Positions 12,472 through 22,394 of a DNA stretch of 64,000 bases are shown here, piece after piece; position 1 is the first letter of the stretch, and every line of letters begins with the position of its first letter. This DNA comes from Achatina immaculata (Eukaryota; Mollusca; Gastropoda; Stylommatophora; Achatinidae), in assembly GCA_009760885.1 (NCBI GenBank), contig CM019701.1:37028697-37092696 (forward strand), in the 5' to 3' direction. A program made the translations under genes and the position numbers. The notes beneath the pieces were generated by a model. That model saw only the letters and a list, made by a program, of their open reading frames with translations. It was not told where the DNA came from and did no database searches.

Positions 12472-14439
12472 ATCTCTCACTCACTCTCTCTTTCTCTCTT
12501 GTCTGCTATTCTCAGTATGAATGTATTCTGAGGTATTCTGTCTGGTGGTATTCTTGTAACGTGGCAGAATCATATGACTTGTTCTAGTTGTAGGTTAATA
12601 CTAGTTTTAATCCAACACTTGTTCTAATTATTTCCAATGTTGTCTCGTTTTTTTTAAAGTTTCATTCATAAATTTCATGAAACCGTATATAAAGCCATTA
12701 GTTACAGTTAATTACCATGCAAGGTGAGCACTGTTCGTGGAACTGCTTCCAGCAATGTTGAGGCCGGCTAGCTTCTCTTTGGTGAAGGAAGAAGAGAAAG
12801 CTATTAGCTTACCAATGTTTTGTGACATCCGACATCCATGTCTGTACGGATTAAGAACAGTGACCACTGACCAACAAAGCTCTGACTCGCTCTTGAGAGG
12901 GGGGGGGGGAGAGGGAAGTTTCCCTGAGTTAAAATCTTCCCTTAAATTTCCCTTAATCCGTGACAGGCCCAGCGATCCTGGGATTGATTTCTTTAAAGCT
13001 CATAGAAAACATGGGAAGTATTTCACACACACAAGATAGCTCAGACATTATAGCAGGAAATTAGAAGAACACAGCGTGTTTCCATACTCCTTGTGTGCGT
13101 GCGTGCGTGCGTGCGTGCGTGCGGGCGTATGAAAAAGAGAGATTTATCACGTTATGCCATGCTTGATAAAATTAGAAATGAAAGCCATAATGTAAACAGG
13201 TGACTACAGAAAATGTGTAAAGAACATCATTTACACCAGATGGTTCCATAGCAAAAACATTGCTCTTTACACATTTTCTGTAGTCACCTGTTTACATTAT
13301 GGCTTTCATTTCTAATTTTATCAAGCATGACATAACATAATACTTCTCTCTTTTTCATACGCCTATGTTATGGAGAGAAACAATTATATAGATACTCAGA
13401 TCATTTGCGACATGAACACAGAATAACAACAAGAAATTTACATCAGAAAACATACGTCACATCGACTTTGAACCAGAAAAATATTTATTAAAAATAATTT
13501 CTACACATCTCAGAGTTTTTGGCTAACTGGTGAGTATAATCAAAAAGATTTAATTAATCTTGTGAGATTCATTTTGATTCGTAGACATTCGTTGGAATAC
13601 ACTAAAGACAAAAAAGTAATTTTTCGCATACCCCTCTGCTTTCCTGGACACTAGAATCGCTGAAGTCAGGTCGGGTAACTTTCCACACGACAGAGGAGTG
13701 ATGGTGGAAGATGTTGTCCCAGAGATGTATGGCTTGATTAACCTCCAAGCTGGTGCGACATCTTCAGGGCGCACAATGATGCCATTAGATCGGCTATTTC
13801 TTGCCGAGAAAAAGAAGTCTGCTCCGTCTGACAGAAGTATCTACATAGTGCACATTTGAATAACAGGTTTTTACTTTTATTTTATACTTGAATTATATGA
13901 TGTGTGGAAATCAACATACAAAGTGCATGCTTTAAATATATCTCAAAGATTTGTTATATTTGCTTCCGAACAAAAAGATTCTATGCTTAATCTGCCTATG
14001 CTTTAGGATTTGGAGTGGATTCATGATGATGATGATGATGATGATGACAATTTCTGTACCAAAAAAAAAAAGTAAAGCAAATGGATCAGCTTAATTCAAC
14101 AAAGGACAATGACTTTGAAAGAAGTAACATGATTATTCTTCTTACCTGTCCATTCATACACGTGATTCCTGCCAGAGTAATTCCCAGGTCAGTGATCACA
14201 CGCTCAGGTGAGTTAGGTAAAGTGTTAACAATGACGTCATTGCGCTTAAAGCCGTACTGGTGTCTTAATCTGTTGGCGAACTTCCCTGCTAACTCAAAGA
14301 CTTCTCTGGCTGTGTACGGGTCTCTCTTCTCACCTCGGTAGAACACGAACAGTTCCTTGTCTGGATATTGCTCGGCCAAATATCTGACCAAGTCCGAGAG
14401 TGTGCCTGAAACCAGAGGAACAGATGATCCATTTCCCAT
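901..14439 (-). CDS. Acyl-CoA synthetase / luciferase-like AMP-forming ligase, 7 exons, 3' end outside window
   Basis: Members of this ANL superfamily activate a carboxylic acid with ATP to an acyl-adenylate and then usually pass it to CoA. Seven minus-strand exons (14146-14439, 13632-13840, 11813-12051, 11393-11634, 5808-5901, 5258-5374, 901-1145) join with matching phases at GT-AG borders to 1440 bases, 480 codons, with no stop. Visible motifs: P-loop TTSGSTGYSKL (SGSTG at residues 202-206), ATGGQP near 322-326, GYGSTEAG (344-351), GWFNTEDVG (adenylate-binding Asp 431) and GRNKD (hinge Arg/Asp 446-449). The usual C-terminal GK-lysine motif is absent, so at least one more exon lies beyond base 1; I did not find it in 1-850. 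The ATG at 14439 begins MGNGSSVPLV, but a good acceptor (tttcag before 14406) means the exon could be internal. Substrate cannot be told. Introns are packed with mobile elements, yet every exon is open, so I infer a functional gene. Confidence 0.85.
1461..4345 (+). mobile_element. RTE-like LINE, family 1, nearly full span but decayed
   Basis: Starts with the same 150-base leader as the copy at 52766, then an AP-endonuclease domain (KIGLWNVRTMDA, motif N-V-R-T from about 1750), then reverse transcriptase pieces (DFKKPFNS near 3490, QPEDLDFADDITLISD near 3755-3800) and the C-terminal tail ending APCAL at 4330. Many frameshifts and stops and several internal deletions, so it is dead. The tail ends in an AG-rich stretch. 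It sits in the synthetase intron between exons 6 and 7. Confidence 0.85.
4348..5200 (-). mobile_element. Decayed LINE reverse transcriptase, interrupted by a second repeat
   Basis: Minus strand: a degraded RT motif A (FKRHTTASIE, 5141-5195), a TGLKQSD block (about 5020), then after an interruption GYADDVDIV (4690-4715) and DSYKYLGTLLNSSN followed by VRDEIRARI. The interruption (about 4796-4985) is a separate repeat. The element directly abuts the family 1 LINE at about 4346. Confidence 0.75.
4796..4985 (+). repeat. Interspersed repeat with poly-T junction, copy 1
   Basis: The stretch around 4895-4985 (gtaatgaagccgctcccc ... agcaacagagac ... poly-T acagttac) recurs at 44834-44905. No coding potential seen. 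It probably is the end of a retroposon. Confidence 0.5.
5258..5374 (-). CDS. Synthetase exon 6
   Basis: A 117-base exon between gaatttcag and AAAG|GTACAT. Encodes QNLEDFFCGEVISRIQFRVV then DDNGEICKPRQFGTLHLKG, the V-D-x-x-G-x-x-x-P-x-G-x-x-G-E/T-L-H-V-R-G region of the family. Split codons T|TT and G|GT fit both neighbours. A decayed LINE lies within 60 bases of the donor. Confidence 0.82.
5808..5901 (-). CDS. Synthetase exon 5 (YGSTEAG motif)
   Basis: A 94-base exon encoding SHLPGMLTVAEHVLVGYGST followed by EAGG and VSSGAVT. GYGSTEAG is the adenine/substrate-pocket A5 motif. Donor ACAT|GTGAGT. The acceptor, tacatttacag, sits about 10-15 bases from the end of a Penelope-like insertion (see that entry). 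Confidence 0.85.
6488..8005 (-). CDS. Penelope-like reverse transcriptase + GIY-YIG endonuclease (5'-truncated)
   Basis: A 505-codon open frame from the ATG at 8005; the same frame stays open upstream to about 8046 and reads KPKIHKPGNLGRPIVSACSC, the RT motif that normally lies inside the protein. So the true N-terminus is missing. RT landmarks in order: LDVVSLYTSIPHDQGL (motif A), GVAMGTKMGPSYACLFMG (motif B), FYRRYIDDGIG (catalytic YIDD). The C-terminal part has the Cys-rich CGRRRCNTCPF and a GIY-YIG domain (VIYVIMC, LKYIGETG, R-x-x-x-H). Cut DNA ends would prime reverse transcription. Uninterrupted, so recently active, but without its N-terminus it is probably not autonomous. Confidence 0.9.
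   Translation of the reverse strand: MSACSCPTEQISDFLDSIFQPLVTSLPTYLKDTNHALITFETLTLMPGHTYRIFTLDVVSLYTSIPHDQGLQAVKFFLNKRRNPSIPTSTILRLTQLVLQLNSFEFNGLYFDQISGVAMGTKMGPSYACLFMGQFEHKILRAFRGPFPAFYRRYIDDGIGITSMPEEDLNNFISFVKEYNPVISFTSHISATSANFLDIAVTIGPSGLTTSIHYKPTDSDSYLLYSSSHPRSCKDSIPFSQLLRLRRLCKEDVDFQDQGHKLLDFFRQRGYPDHVLSSSWNRISHISRQQALTPKPHCSSDRVKLVLTYHPHSLAVKNILFRHLHLLQTEPETRELFGEPPLVAYRRDKNLMDLLIRSHLKTDDTFYGTRRCGRRRCNTCPFVVEASQISFPKSTLSVQEGFTCTSRNVIYVIMCKRCGLKYIGETGLRLGDRFRQHLNDISKRAWTPVAKHFCLGNHRGKQDISVSAIRSCSADVRSRRVLEQRLIFQTGCLHPAGINNVFSFL
8254..8532 (+). pseudogene. GIY-YIG end of the inverted Penelope partial copy
   Basis: Open frame of 92 codons starting MCKRCGLKYIGETG, identical in translation to the end of the 6488-8005 frame but on the opposite strand. 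Upstream homology reaches about 8046. It lacks the RT and cannot be an intact protein. Confidence 0.85.
9375..9869. repeat. Approx. 29-bp satellite, left part
   Basis: Diverged tandem units resembling ggcatgagagaatctgtcat followed by atgaaggat. The array continues at about 10920-11105 after a LINE insertion. Confidence 0.8.
9881..10839 (-). mobile_element. 5'-truncated LINE inserted in the satellite, with 11-bp target duplication
   Basis: Minus strand: RT core (KQGVRQGFVLSPD, NLRYADDTVLIAE), then KFKYFGAVITSDGKRRTEI, then SRGRPREMILDSLTGW. The 3' end is a short GAT repeat (9881-9892). The flanks carry the direct repeat atatgaagagt at 9870-9880 and 10840-10850. The frame is broken between the RT and tail parts. 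Located in the synthetase intron between exons 4 and 5. Confidence 0.85.
10920..11105. repeat. Approx. 29-bp satellite, right part
   Basis: Resumes the array interrupted by the LINE: units such as catgagagaatctttcatat. Between 10851 and 10920 lies a short ggtaaa repeat and an unrecognised 60-base piece. Confidence 0.75.
11393..11634 (-). CDS. Synthetase exon 4
   Basis: Begins after cttcag with WVGGFPFSTYCGGDKRVLL and ends ILATGGQPLKK|GTAAGT, 242 bases. The GGQP(L/V) stretch is a family landmark just before the YGSTE motif. Phases match both neighbours. Confidence 0.85.
11813..12051 (-). CDS. Synthetase exon 3 (ATP-binding P-loop)
   Basis: Carries IFYIFTTSGSTGYSKLVPRT, the Ser/Thr/Gly-rich AMP-binding signature. 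The acceptor aaaattcag|ATCGCG at 12052-12053 is the one that restores the frame with exon 2 (split codon GG|A). Two upstream AGs (before 12089 and 12076) do not fit the phase. Ends CTTCTTG|GTAAGT. Confidence 0.85.
12090..13080. other. Synthetase intron 2, no gene; CT microsatellite
   Basis: AT-rich intron sequence with a CT-rich microsatellite at about 12418-12490 and an 11-G run at 12900-12910. A 100-codon plus-strand open frame at 12737-13039 has no family features. Confidence 0.6.
13125..13362. repeat. 97-bp near-perfect inverted repeat (hairpin) beside a TGCG microsatellite
   Basis: Left arm 13125-13221 and right arm 13264-13362 are near-perfect reverse complements (from gcgtatgaaaaagagag to aatgtgtaaaga) around a spacer of about 42 bases. 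A GTGC microsatellite (13094-13128) abuts the left arm. It lies in synthetase intron 2 and would be transcribed with the gene. Confidence 0.88.
13632..13840 (-). CDS. Synthetase exon 2
   Basis: Runs from an acceptor (tatgtag|ATACTT) to a donor (GAGGG|GTATGC), 209 bases, starting in phase 0 and leaving two bases of a split codon. It encodes ILLSDGADFFFSARNS and LTSAILVSRKAEG, the linker region before the P-loop. The start joins exon 1 to give CMNGQILLSDG, as expected for the family. Confidence 0.78.
14024..14048. repeat. (GAT)n microsatellite
   Basis: About eight uninterrupted gat units in intron 1 of the synthetase gene. Confidence 0.9.
14146..14439 (-). CDS. Synthetase exon 1 (N-terminal domain)
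   Basis: Encodes residues 1-98, ending ITCMNGQ at a consensus donor (CAG|GTAAGA). The segment TLSDLVRYLAEQYPDKE, followed by an F-x-x-R-x-x-Y stretch and FKRNDVIV, matches the usual start of acyl-CoA synthetases. The start codon at 14437-14439 is preceded by a short poly-A-rich stretch. An internal acceptor at 14407-14408 gives an alternative boundary. Confidence 0.8.
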
Positions 14440-14689
14440 TTTTAGCAAAAGTTAAACAGTTTTACTGGTCTAAAAACCGGCTAATCGGAGTAGTCTTCTC
14501 TTAATTTATATAGAGAGTTTTAAAAAAAACTGTAACTCGTGCTAATTTTGTTTTTTTTCTAACATTGTGTGTTCATGACATGGAATAATCAAGTTCGTTC
14601 GAAAACCGAGTTTACATGGCAATATGCATACCATCATCGCCACCATTACTTTCACTCCTCTGGGAGTATCATCATCATCGCTATTCACT

Positions 14690-15075
14690 CCCTTGAAAGC
14701 ATAGACCACGGATAAAGGCTTTCCAGTCATCCCTGTTGGAATTATTCTCTGCTTCCTTTCATGGGTATCTTTTGTCTCTGAGCACTGTCATGATTTCTCT
14801 TCTCCAAGTAACTCTAGGTATTCCTCGTTTTCGATTTCCTTGAGGATTCCGTGTCAGTGCCTGTCTTGCTATGCTGGGTTGGGTTTATTCAGAGTGTGGC
14901 CAGTCCACCTACATTTCCTGGACACTTTGGGTGTATAGGCCACGGATAAAGTTTTTCCAGTCATCGCTGTTCTTGGATTTGTTATCTACTTCCCTCCATG
15001 TGTATTCCATGTATATGAGCACTTACATAGTTTCCCTTCTTCAAGTAGTTCTGGGCCTTCCCTGATTTCTGTTTC
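14690..15075 (-). mobile_element. Two successive LINE 3'-end fragments, family 5
   Basis: Minus strand: KRGIPRVTWRREIMTVLRD and a second copy right after it. Both start from a shared ggataaag/tccagtcat block, at about 14700 and 14940. The same tail is found on the plus strand at 56522-56775. Ends near a G-run at 15078. Confidence 0.65.
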
Positions 15076-15099
15076 CGGGGGGGGGGGGGAGGGGTGTTA

Positions 15100-16470
15100 G
15101 TGCCTGCCTAGTTATACTGGCGTATGGTTTCTTTATTATGTAGCATATCCACTTTCTAGCTGTAAGTTCGCGGGCTTATATCCTGCTCTTTCAAAACCTC
15201 CTCGTTCCAGGTCCTGTCCCGCCATTTGATATTCGGAATCCATCTCAGGTAGTTGTAAACTTAGCAGGGTGCTACGTTCACAACTGGGAACAATCTGGGG
15301 AAGGGACATAAACCAAAACCCAGCTGAAGCTTACAAATCCATGGCCCAATGTACTACGGTACTGGGTTGGCCATGCCTAAAACCAACTCTATAACCCAGG
15401 ATTCCCCTCTCAGGATACTGTATGCCAGTCATGCAACATATCATATACATCCACACATCACATAACATTATCACCAAGACAGCCATGAATTTACATCCAT
15501 TTATTTAACACTCTCTAATCCATCATAGAGACGCTACCACAGACATTACATACACAGGAAATCCACATGTATCATCAAGATAACAACAAAGCATGGCATA
15601 AATATAATGTATCATCAGTGCAACATATTACAACATGACATTTATATCAATGTAACATATTAACTCTCTAAGGATAACCAGTATATATATGTGTGTGTGT
15701 ATGTGTGTGTGCGCCTGATGCTGGCCTGGGCTCCCCTGCCTCCCCCAACCCCATAAGCAAATTCACACACACGCATTCATCCAGTTGTGCCATACCAGTT
15801 AATTTAGGCTTGCCTACTGATGGTCTTATGAACATTCGTCTCTCTGGATCGCGATGTGCTCCTGCACTTCTGTGCACTTACATCAAACTGCTGCCACGCC
15901 CCTCTCTTCTATACTACACATAATCTCCTGATGTACCTATGCACTGAAATACTACACATAATCTCCTGGTATGCTAACGCACTAATCACTCCACATAATC
16001 TCCGGGTGTGCCTACGCACTGAAATACTATACATAATCCCCTGGTGTGCTAACGCACTGAAATAATCACTACATCTCCCCACTTCACAAATCCCATGTGC
16101 TAATCATATCATTGATTTGCAGATACGTAACATATATATATATACAAGCCATGTGAACGATGGACCTAGATATGTGACCATCCAATTGTGACGATAATCC
16201 ATGAATCTGATAGAATCTCCTCATGCTACGAGAAGGACAAACAATCTATATGACACTGATTTCCCAACACATTAAATCAAAACAGTGTGAGTCGGCTGGG
16301 GCATAAGTATACCACAATAATCATGGCCAGACGAAACGAACTCAGCCCCGCCATAGACTCTAAATTGTTTCCCCTCCCGCACGCTGTTCCTAGCTATATA
16401 TTATATGGCCCTTCCACCCCTGGATTTACGTGAACGGCCATGTCATGCTCCGCCCACGACGTACAACGAA
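15100..16470. other. No gene recognised; short tandem repeat of about 37 bp
   Basis: Contains GT microsatellites near 15690 and, at 15910-16065, four diverged copies of a unit with cacataatctcctgg and cgcactgaaat. No coding signal or element ends were identified in the rest. Confidence 0.5.
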
Positions 16471-16479
16471 TGGCCGTTC

Positions 16480-18110
16480 ACACAGTAGTTTATGAGTGTT
16501 TCTATGCTCCGTTGTATTGTTTTAGTCATCACCCGTGTCTCCAAACCACATAGTAGGATAGTCTTTAAAGTCATATTAAAGAGTCTGAGTTTGGTCCATG
16601 TTTTGATGTTCTTTGCTGAGTTTGGTTCCTGTTTTGATGTTCTTTGATGCCCATGTTTTAGTAAGTTTGGATAAATGCCATCCTGGCCTTGGTTATTCTA
16701 CCTTTAACATCTTTTCCTGTTCCATCGTTCGTATAGATGTTTAGGCTGTGCAGCCTAAATATGTGAAATTATCTACTTCTTCCATCTGCTTTCCATCAAT
16801 TTCCACGGGGCTATTGCATTTTCTGTTGGTTTTCATTGTCATTTTGTTGTTATTTTTGGCCTTTTATATGTAATTCCAGTTTAGCTGAATTTTTGTTTAC
16901 GATTTAAAGTTTCTCATGCACATGTGTGTGACTGCGTGCCAGAAGTGGCATATTATCTGCAAGGTCAATGTTTTCCAGTTGGTTTCATAGTGCCCACTAT
17001 ATTTCATTTCTTTTCTCTTGTATACTGGTCTTTATGATTCAGTCCACTGGCAGAAGACATAGGAATGGTAACAGCAAACATTCCTGTCGCACTGTTTCTA
17101 CTTCAAAATTTTGTCTGTGTTCCCCATGGACAGTCCTTCAAGTTGTTTCTCCATATAAGGTCATAATAAGCTTTACTATCTTGTTTGGGATAGACCAGAA
17201 GCTATATATAAAGACCAATGGCAAAAACAACACACCATAGCAAAGACAGATGATGAATATTATAATTAATTATTTTTATTAATGTTCCAGTAGTTTCCAC
17301 AGCATCCTCGGATCTAAATTGTATAAAGCATTCTCGTAATCGACGGATTTGACTAGGAGTGAGGAATTCACTCCTTTGATTCTTCTGCTTTTATTTGCAT
17401 TGTGGCAATGTGGTAGGTATAGGATCTTCTTTGCCTGAAACCTGCCTGCTCTTCTCTTAGTTAAATGTGTGCTGAGGTTTTGATTCTGTTCATAGAATTC
17501 TGCTGAAGACTTTTTTAGATGCTGAAAGAAGTGAGGTGCCTCTTTTGTTCTTAGTCTGACAGGTCTCCCTTATTTGGAAGTTGTGTAAAGTGAGCCTCCT
17601 TCTAACCATTTAGGACCTTCGTTTCTTCCCAGACTTTGTTAAATATTAAAAATAGTTTCTGTGTTGTTATTTCTGTGTTTGCTGTCATTCCATCTGGACT
17701 TGGTGCCTTATTTCTCTTCAGCTTGTTAGATTTCGATCTTACTCAGTGGTTCTGCCTTGATGTCGAGAGTGTTCTCTGCTGCTGGTATCTCTTCTGTTGT
17801 TTCTGCTGATGCCGGTCTATTTTCAATTCCGCTGAAATGTTTCACCCATCTTTTCATCTACATTTCTTCTGACGTTATAACTTTACCGTCCTTGTTTTTT
17901 TTAAATGACCTTTTAAGCCCTATACAGTCTGTCTGCCGACTTCTTTGTGGTGTCATACAGGGCTCTCGTGTCAGCCGCTTCTGTCTGTCTGTCTTGTCAA
18001 ATTATCAAAATAGGTCTGCTGGTCTCTCTTCACACTTTTCCTCGTTTCCTTACGGGCCAGATTGTAATCTATATGTGCTGAGGCTTTCCCGCTCTTGTTG
18101 ACTGTCATTT
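16480..18110 (-). mobile_element. Long decayed LINE, family 6
   Basis: On the minus strand, from high to low coordinate: a linker region (DEKMGETFQ), an RT block with SSLLVKSVDYENALYNLD (17290-17390; compare the usual motif A), then AKARMAF-like tail sequence (16650-16680). Frameshifted throughout. A related tail is at 55745-55960 on the plus strand. A small piece at 17195-17265 matches the RNase H LINE at 22070 instead. Confidence 0.6.
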
Positions 18111-18654
18111 ATTCTTTCTTTCAGTTATTTCCTTCTGTCTATTTTCTTCAGTGTTTCAAATGTAATCTGCTCCCTGTGCTGACATTCCTTATATCCTACT
18201 ACCACTTCACACGACTTGCTACACATTTTCTTGGACTGTTCTACACAATTTTCATATCTGGTGAATCTTCATCGTATAACTCTTGCAGGGCCTGGAATGC
18301 TCAATTTCTGCTTGTCGAAAGATGCATTTCTGAAGGAAAGCGTTTGGTATAAACTATTCCACAAGTAATTTTATGTTATTAAACAAATATATATTTGCAA
18401 TGAATCAACACTCATTTTGGTCAGACAAAACTGGTAACAGAAGAAAGAAGCAAAGACTTACAGAAGGCTTCAACCAAAGAAAAAACAGATAAAATACAAA
18501 TATATTTAGCAGATAAATTTCAGCTGCGATAAAAATGCTGCATGGTGAATTTATAACAATGCTAGTCCTTGAGTGTGCCTTGGTTTTAAAAATAGAAATT
18601 TCAGTATTAAATGTTCATTAATAGTAAAAAAAAAAAAAAAGTATTCAACAATGG

Positions 18655-19975
18655 TTGACAACTGTTGCCCTGATTAGTCATGCCAGTAAAATTCTGTTAA
18701 AAATCATAATGGGTAGACTTCGAAAGAAAATAGAAGAAGAAGTCAGTACGGTCCAAGCTGGTTTCAGGCAAGGAAGAGGATCAAGAGATCATATATTCAA
18801 TACAAGATTAATAATAGAGAAATGCAGAGAGTTTAATGTGAATTTATATTTATCTTTTATAGACTACTCAAAGGCATTTGATTGTGTACAACACTAGAAA
18901 CTTTGGGAAATAATGGAAAAAAATGGGATTTCCAACACATTTGATACAATTAACATCACTGCTGTATCTAGACCAACAAGCAGCAGTAAGAATAAATGGT
19001 GAAACAACAACTTGGTTGGACATAAAACAAGGGGTCTGTCAGGGGTGCATATTGTCACCCTACTTATTTAACTTGTATACTGAAAATATAATGAGGAATG
19101 TTAGAGAAGATGTAGACAAAGAATATTACGATGCCATAACAATTGGAGGTTATGAAATACCAGAGATTAGATATGCTGATGACACAGTGTTACCGTCCAC
19201 AACACAAAAAGGAATGGAAAAACTAATTATGTCAGTCCATAAGAACAGCGAAGAGCAGAACCTCTATCTTAATGCAAAGAAAACTAAATTGATGACAACT
19301 AACAAAACAAACAAGGCAGCTGAAATATCTATCAATGAGGAAGAGTTAGAAGAAGTGGAGAGTTTTGAATATCTTGGATCACTACTAACTAATAATGGAG
19401 ATACAATGAAGGAAATTAAAAGGAGGACATCTATCGCTCTTCAGAAAGCAAAACAAATAAAGAATATGTGGAGAGGAGCAGACAGAACCACAAAAATAAC
19501 AGAGCAGACAGAACCACAAAAATAAGATTTTTGAGGGCATGCATCTTTCCCATCACAACATATGCCTGTGAGACCTGGACACTTAACAAAACAGCTGAGA
19601 AACACATAAATGCCTTTGAATGTAAATGCTACAGAAGAGTTCTTCAAATATCTTGGACACAAAAAAGAACAAATATATCTATACTACAAGAGCTTAATAT
19701 TGAAGAAGGCTGGCTAGTAAAGAAGATTAAGAGAGAAAACTTAAATATTTTGGACACATTAAACGTCATGATAATTTAGAGAAGACCGTATTGGAAGGAT
19801 ACATAATGGGAAGAAGAAAAAGAGGAAGACCAAAACGAAGATGGCTGCAAGACATCGTTGACGATCTGCAAATGGATGCATCAGCAGCAGGCCATCTTGC
19901 TCACAATCGAGAGGCCAACAGGAGTGCTGTTTGGGAAGAAAAGTTCCGCAAGGGACATGCAAATGAATGAATGAT
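18655..19975 (+). mobile_element. LINE reverse transcriptase, family 2, longest copy
   Basis: RT segments VSTVQAGFRQGRGSRDHIFN, YLSFIDYSKAFDCVQH (stop follows), QGVCQGCILSPYLFNLYTEN, EIRYADDTVL (catalytic YADD), ESFEYLGSLLTNNGD, then ACIFPITTYACETWTLNKTA and KRGRPKRRWLQDIVDDLQMD. 5'-truncated. A 26-base direct duplication at about 19475-19526 shifts the frame, and another shift follows near 19740. At least six shorter copies of its 3' end are in this window. Confidence 0.88.
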
Positions 19976-20529
19976 TGAACAATGTATATTTCCCATACTT
20001 CTATTTAACACCGATTTTTGCCTCGGTTCTGAATGGATGAATTATCCTATAAAAATCAGTTCTCTCAAGTGTTTCTCTTTCAATACTAAGAAGTTTCCGA
20101 CTGCTGAGGCATTGTTGTCCTTTTAGACGGGATTATAAATATGAAACAACTAGTTACATTTTGCTAAACAAAATGGTAACTGAAGTATAACTGTCAGTAG
20201 AATATACATTTACTGTAGTTAAGTTTCGAAATACATCATCCATCTATTAGCACTAGAAACTGAATGATTATTTCCAAGATAGATTTTCGTAGAGAATCGA
20301 TGTGCAGTTTAACTAAACAACAGCTCCTTACCATAAATATCTGCGTTATACAAGTTCGTCAGTTCAGCACACTTCCAACTGATCTCACAGTCATTGTCGA
20401 TATTAAACTCACTATCAGCATTCAGAGGAAGTCCTGTTTTTATAATTTATGTTCTTTAATCTCAATTAGCAGGTGTCTACTTAAATAACTACTTGACAGA
20501 GGCAGAATCGAAAAAAAAAACCAACTGCA

Positions 20530-21695
20530 GCAATGAACATTATAATGTATAAACTAGGAAAAATTTAGAAACAGTTTTATTACTTAACGATTACAAAGTT
20601 GTGACGTTTCGGCGTGAGCCTTAATCATACAAAAACATACAGGACGAAGAAATAGAGAGAGAAGATAAAGTATAGATTCACATGAATACTATTAAAAAGA
20701 AAAAAAGAGTTACTTCTTCCAACTCGACCCCGACACTCGCGATATTTTGTGTGATCCACCCTTATTGGCATACACACGTGAGCCAAACCTTATGGACATC
20801 CTCGTCCACAGCCACTTGAAGCAGAGCCTTACATATGTTGGCACCAGAAAATGTAACCGCCCCCGCTGCGTTATCTGCCCGGTAGTCTGGGAAACGAAAA
20901 CAATCACCTTTCCCACAACTATCGTCACTCTTCATGAGGGATTCACATGCGAGTCCCGTAATATGATTTGTGTCGTCGTTTGCAAAAGATGCAGGATAAC
21001 GTATATTGGTGAGACTGGCCTCAGATTAGCAGACTGCATGCAAAAACATCTGTACGACATCGCCCAGCATGCTTCGAAACCAGTCCCAAATCATTTCAAT
21101 GGCCCCAACCAAAGAGGCAAATCTGATTTTCTGGTAACAACCATCAAACAATGTCACGCAGATGACACAAGCCGCCTGGCGCTTGAGAACCGCTGCATTC
21201 AAAATTATGGGACGCTGGAGCCACATGGGTTAAATTCACTGTTCAGCTACACTTAACATTCTCTTCAATCATTATAGCACTTCTCCACTAAGCTCCACCC
21301 CTTTTTACTTATCAAACCTCCTCATAGCATCACTTTGCAACCCTTCTTCCCCAATCATCTAGTTCAACTTCTCATGGGTAGGTCAACATTATATCACTCT
21401 CTACCCTCCCCGGTTCCCCATCCACCATCCCCAATTACAACACACCGATCACATATCATTTTAAACAGTCTCCACGTTCTACTAAATCCATTCCTGACAC
21501 ACACACGCCAGCCGCCGGACAAGTCACACGTTACAATTTACAGCTGAGTACTCATATACTTTATCTCCTCTCCCTAATTCTTCGTCCTGTATGTTTTTGT
21601 ATGATTAAGGCTCACGCCGAAAAGCCACAACTTTGTAGTCTTAAGTAATAAATCTGTTCCTACATTTTTCCTAGTTTATATATTCTGGTATCACA
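20530..21695 (+). mobile_element. Penelope-like element, second family, flanked by inverted ends
   Basis: Central GIY-YIG coding remnant (20747-21256) flanked by inverted repeats: 20530-20680 (aggaaaaatttag ... tttcggcgtgagcctta) pairs with 21560-21690 (taaggctcacgccgaaa ... tttttcctag). No RT domain remains. Confidence 0.82.
20747..21256 (+). pseudogene. GIY-YIG endonuclease fragment of a Penelope-like element
   Basis: A 169-codon frame with NLMDILVHSHLKQSLTYVGT, the Cys cluster CNRPRCVICPVV, then VVVCKRCRITYIGETGLRLA and a C-terminus ending LNSLFSYT. It matches the end of the 6488-8005 protein residue by residue in the motifs but is clearly a different family. The RT half is missing, so it is a remnant. 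Confidence 0.85.
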
Positions 21696-21744
21696 GCTTT
21701 ACTGCAGTGCTTCGTGTATAGTTATATACTTATAGACTAATTAC

Positions 21745-22270
21745 TGTGTTTCAATGAACATTATAGAACAGAAAAATTGCGCCGACAGACAAATAGTATT
21801 TTTCGAGATTCACCTACACCCACTGAAATACCCAAAAATTAAAGATCTGGACAACCTGACAGAGGCTTTACCCCTAGCAAGCACAATATTCAAGAAAGAA
21901 GTCATACAGTATATACCCGCCCACAGTGACATACAAAGAAATGAAGAGACAGACAGAGTGGCAAGTGAGGAAAGAAGAATGCAACAGACTGGTAAAAGCA
22001 TAACATATGAACAAGAAAAAAAAAAAAACCAAAAAAAAAAAAAAACAGGCTACAAGCTATATATGTAAAGACAAATGGACAAAATAAAACACCATAGCAG
22101 AAAGAGATGATGAATATTATAAACTCTCAAGAAACGACCAACTGATAATCTTCTGACTGAGAACAAGGGAGAAACATCATCTGTACCAGAAGCTAAAAAT
22201 TGGCCTAACAGAGATATGTGCCTTCCGCAAAGAGGAACAGACACCATATAACATCCTTCAGAGTTGCCAG
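21745..22270 (+). mobile_element. LINE fragment with RNase H-like tail, family 7
   Basis: Open segment with VIQYIPAHSDIQRNEETDRV, which is the P-A-H-x-x-x-x-N-E-x-x-D-x-x-A motif at the end of RNase H domains in LINEs. It is followed out of frame by DDEYYKLSRNDQLIIF and LRTREKHHLYQKLKIG, the C-terminal extension. Broken by A-rich expansions near 22018-22045. Confidence 0.7.
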
Positions 22271-22394
22271 CTACACAACTGTTCAAACAAAGAACTTAGC
22301 TGGTGATGCTGTTGAAAGTCTGACACGAACTGCCGCATTTGTGAGAAAATGATGTGGATGTCTAAAGATGTCCACGAAGAAAGAAGGCACAACG

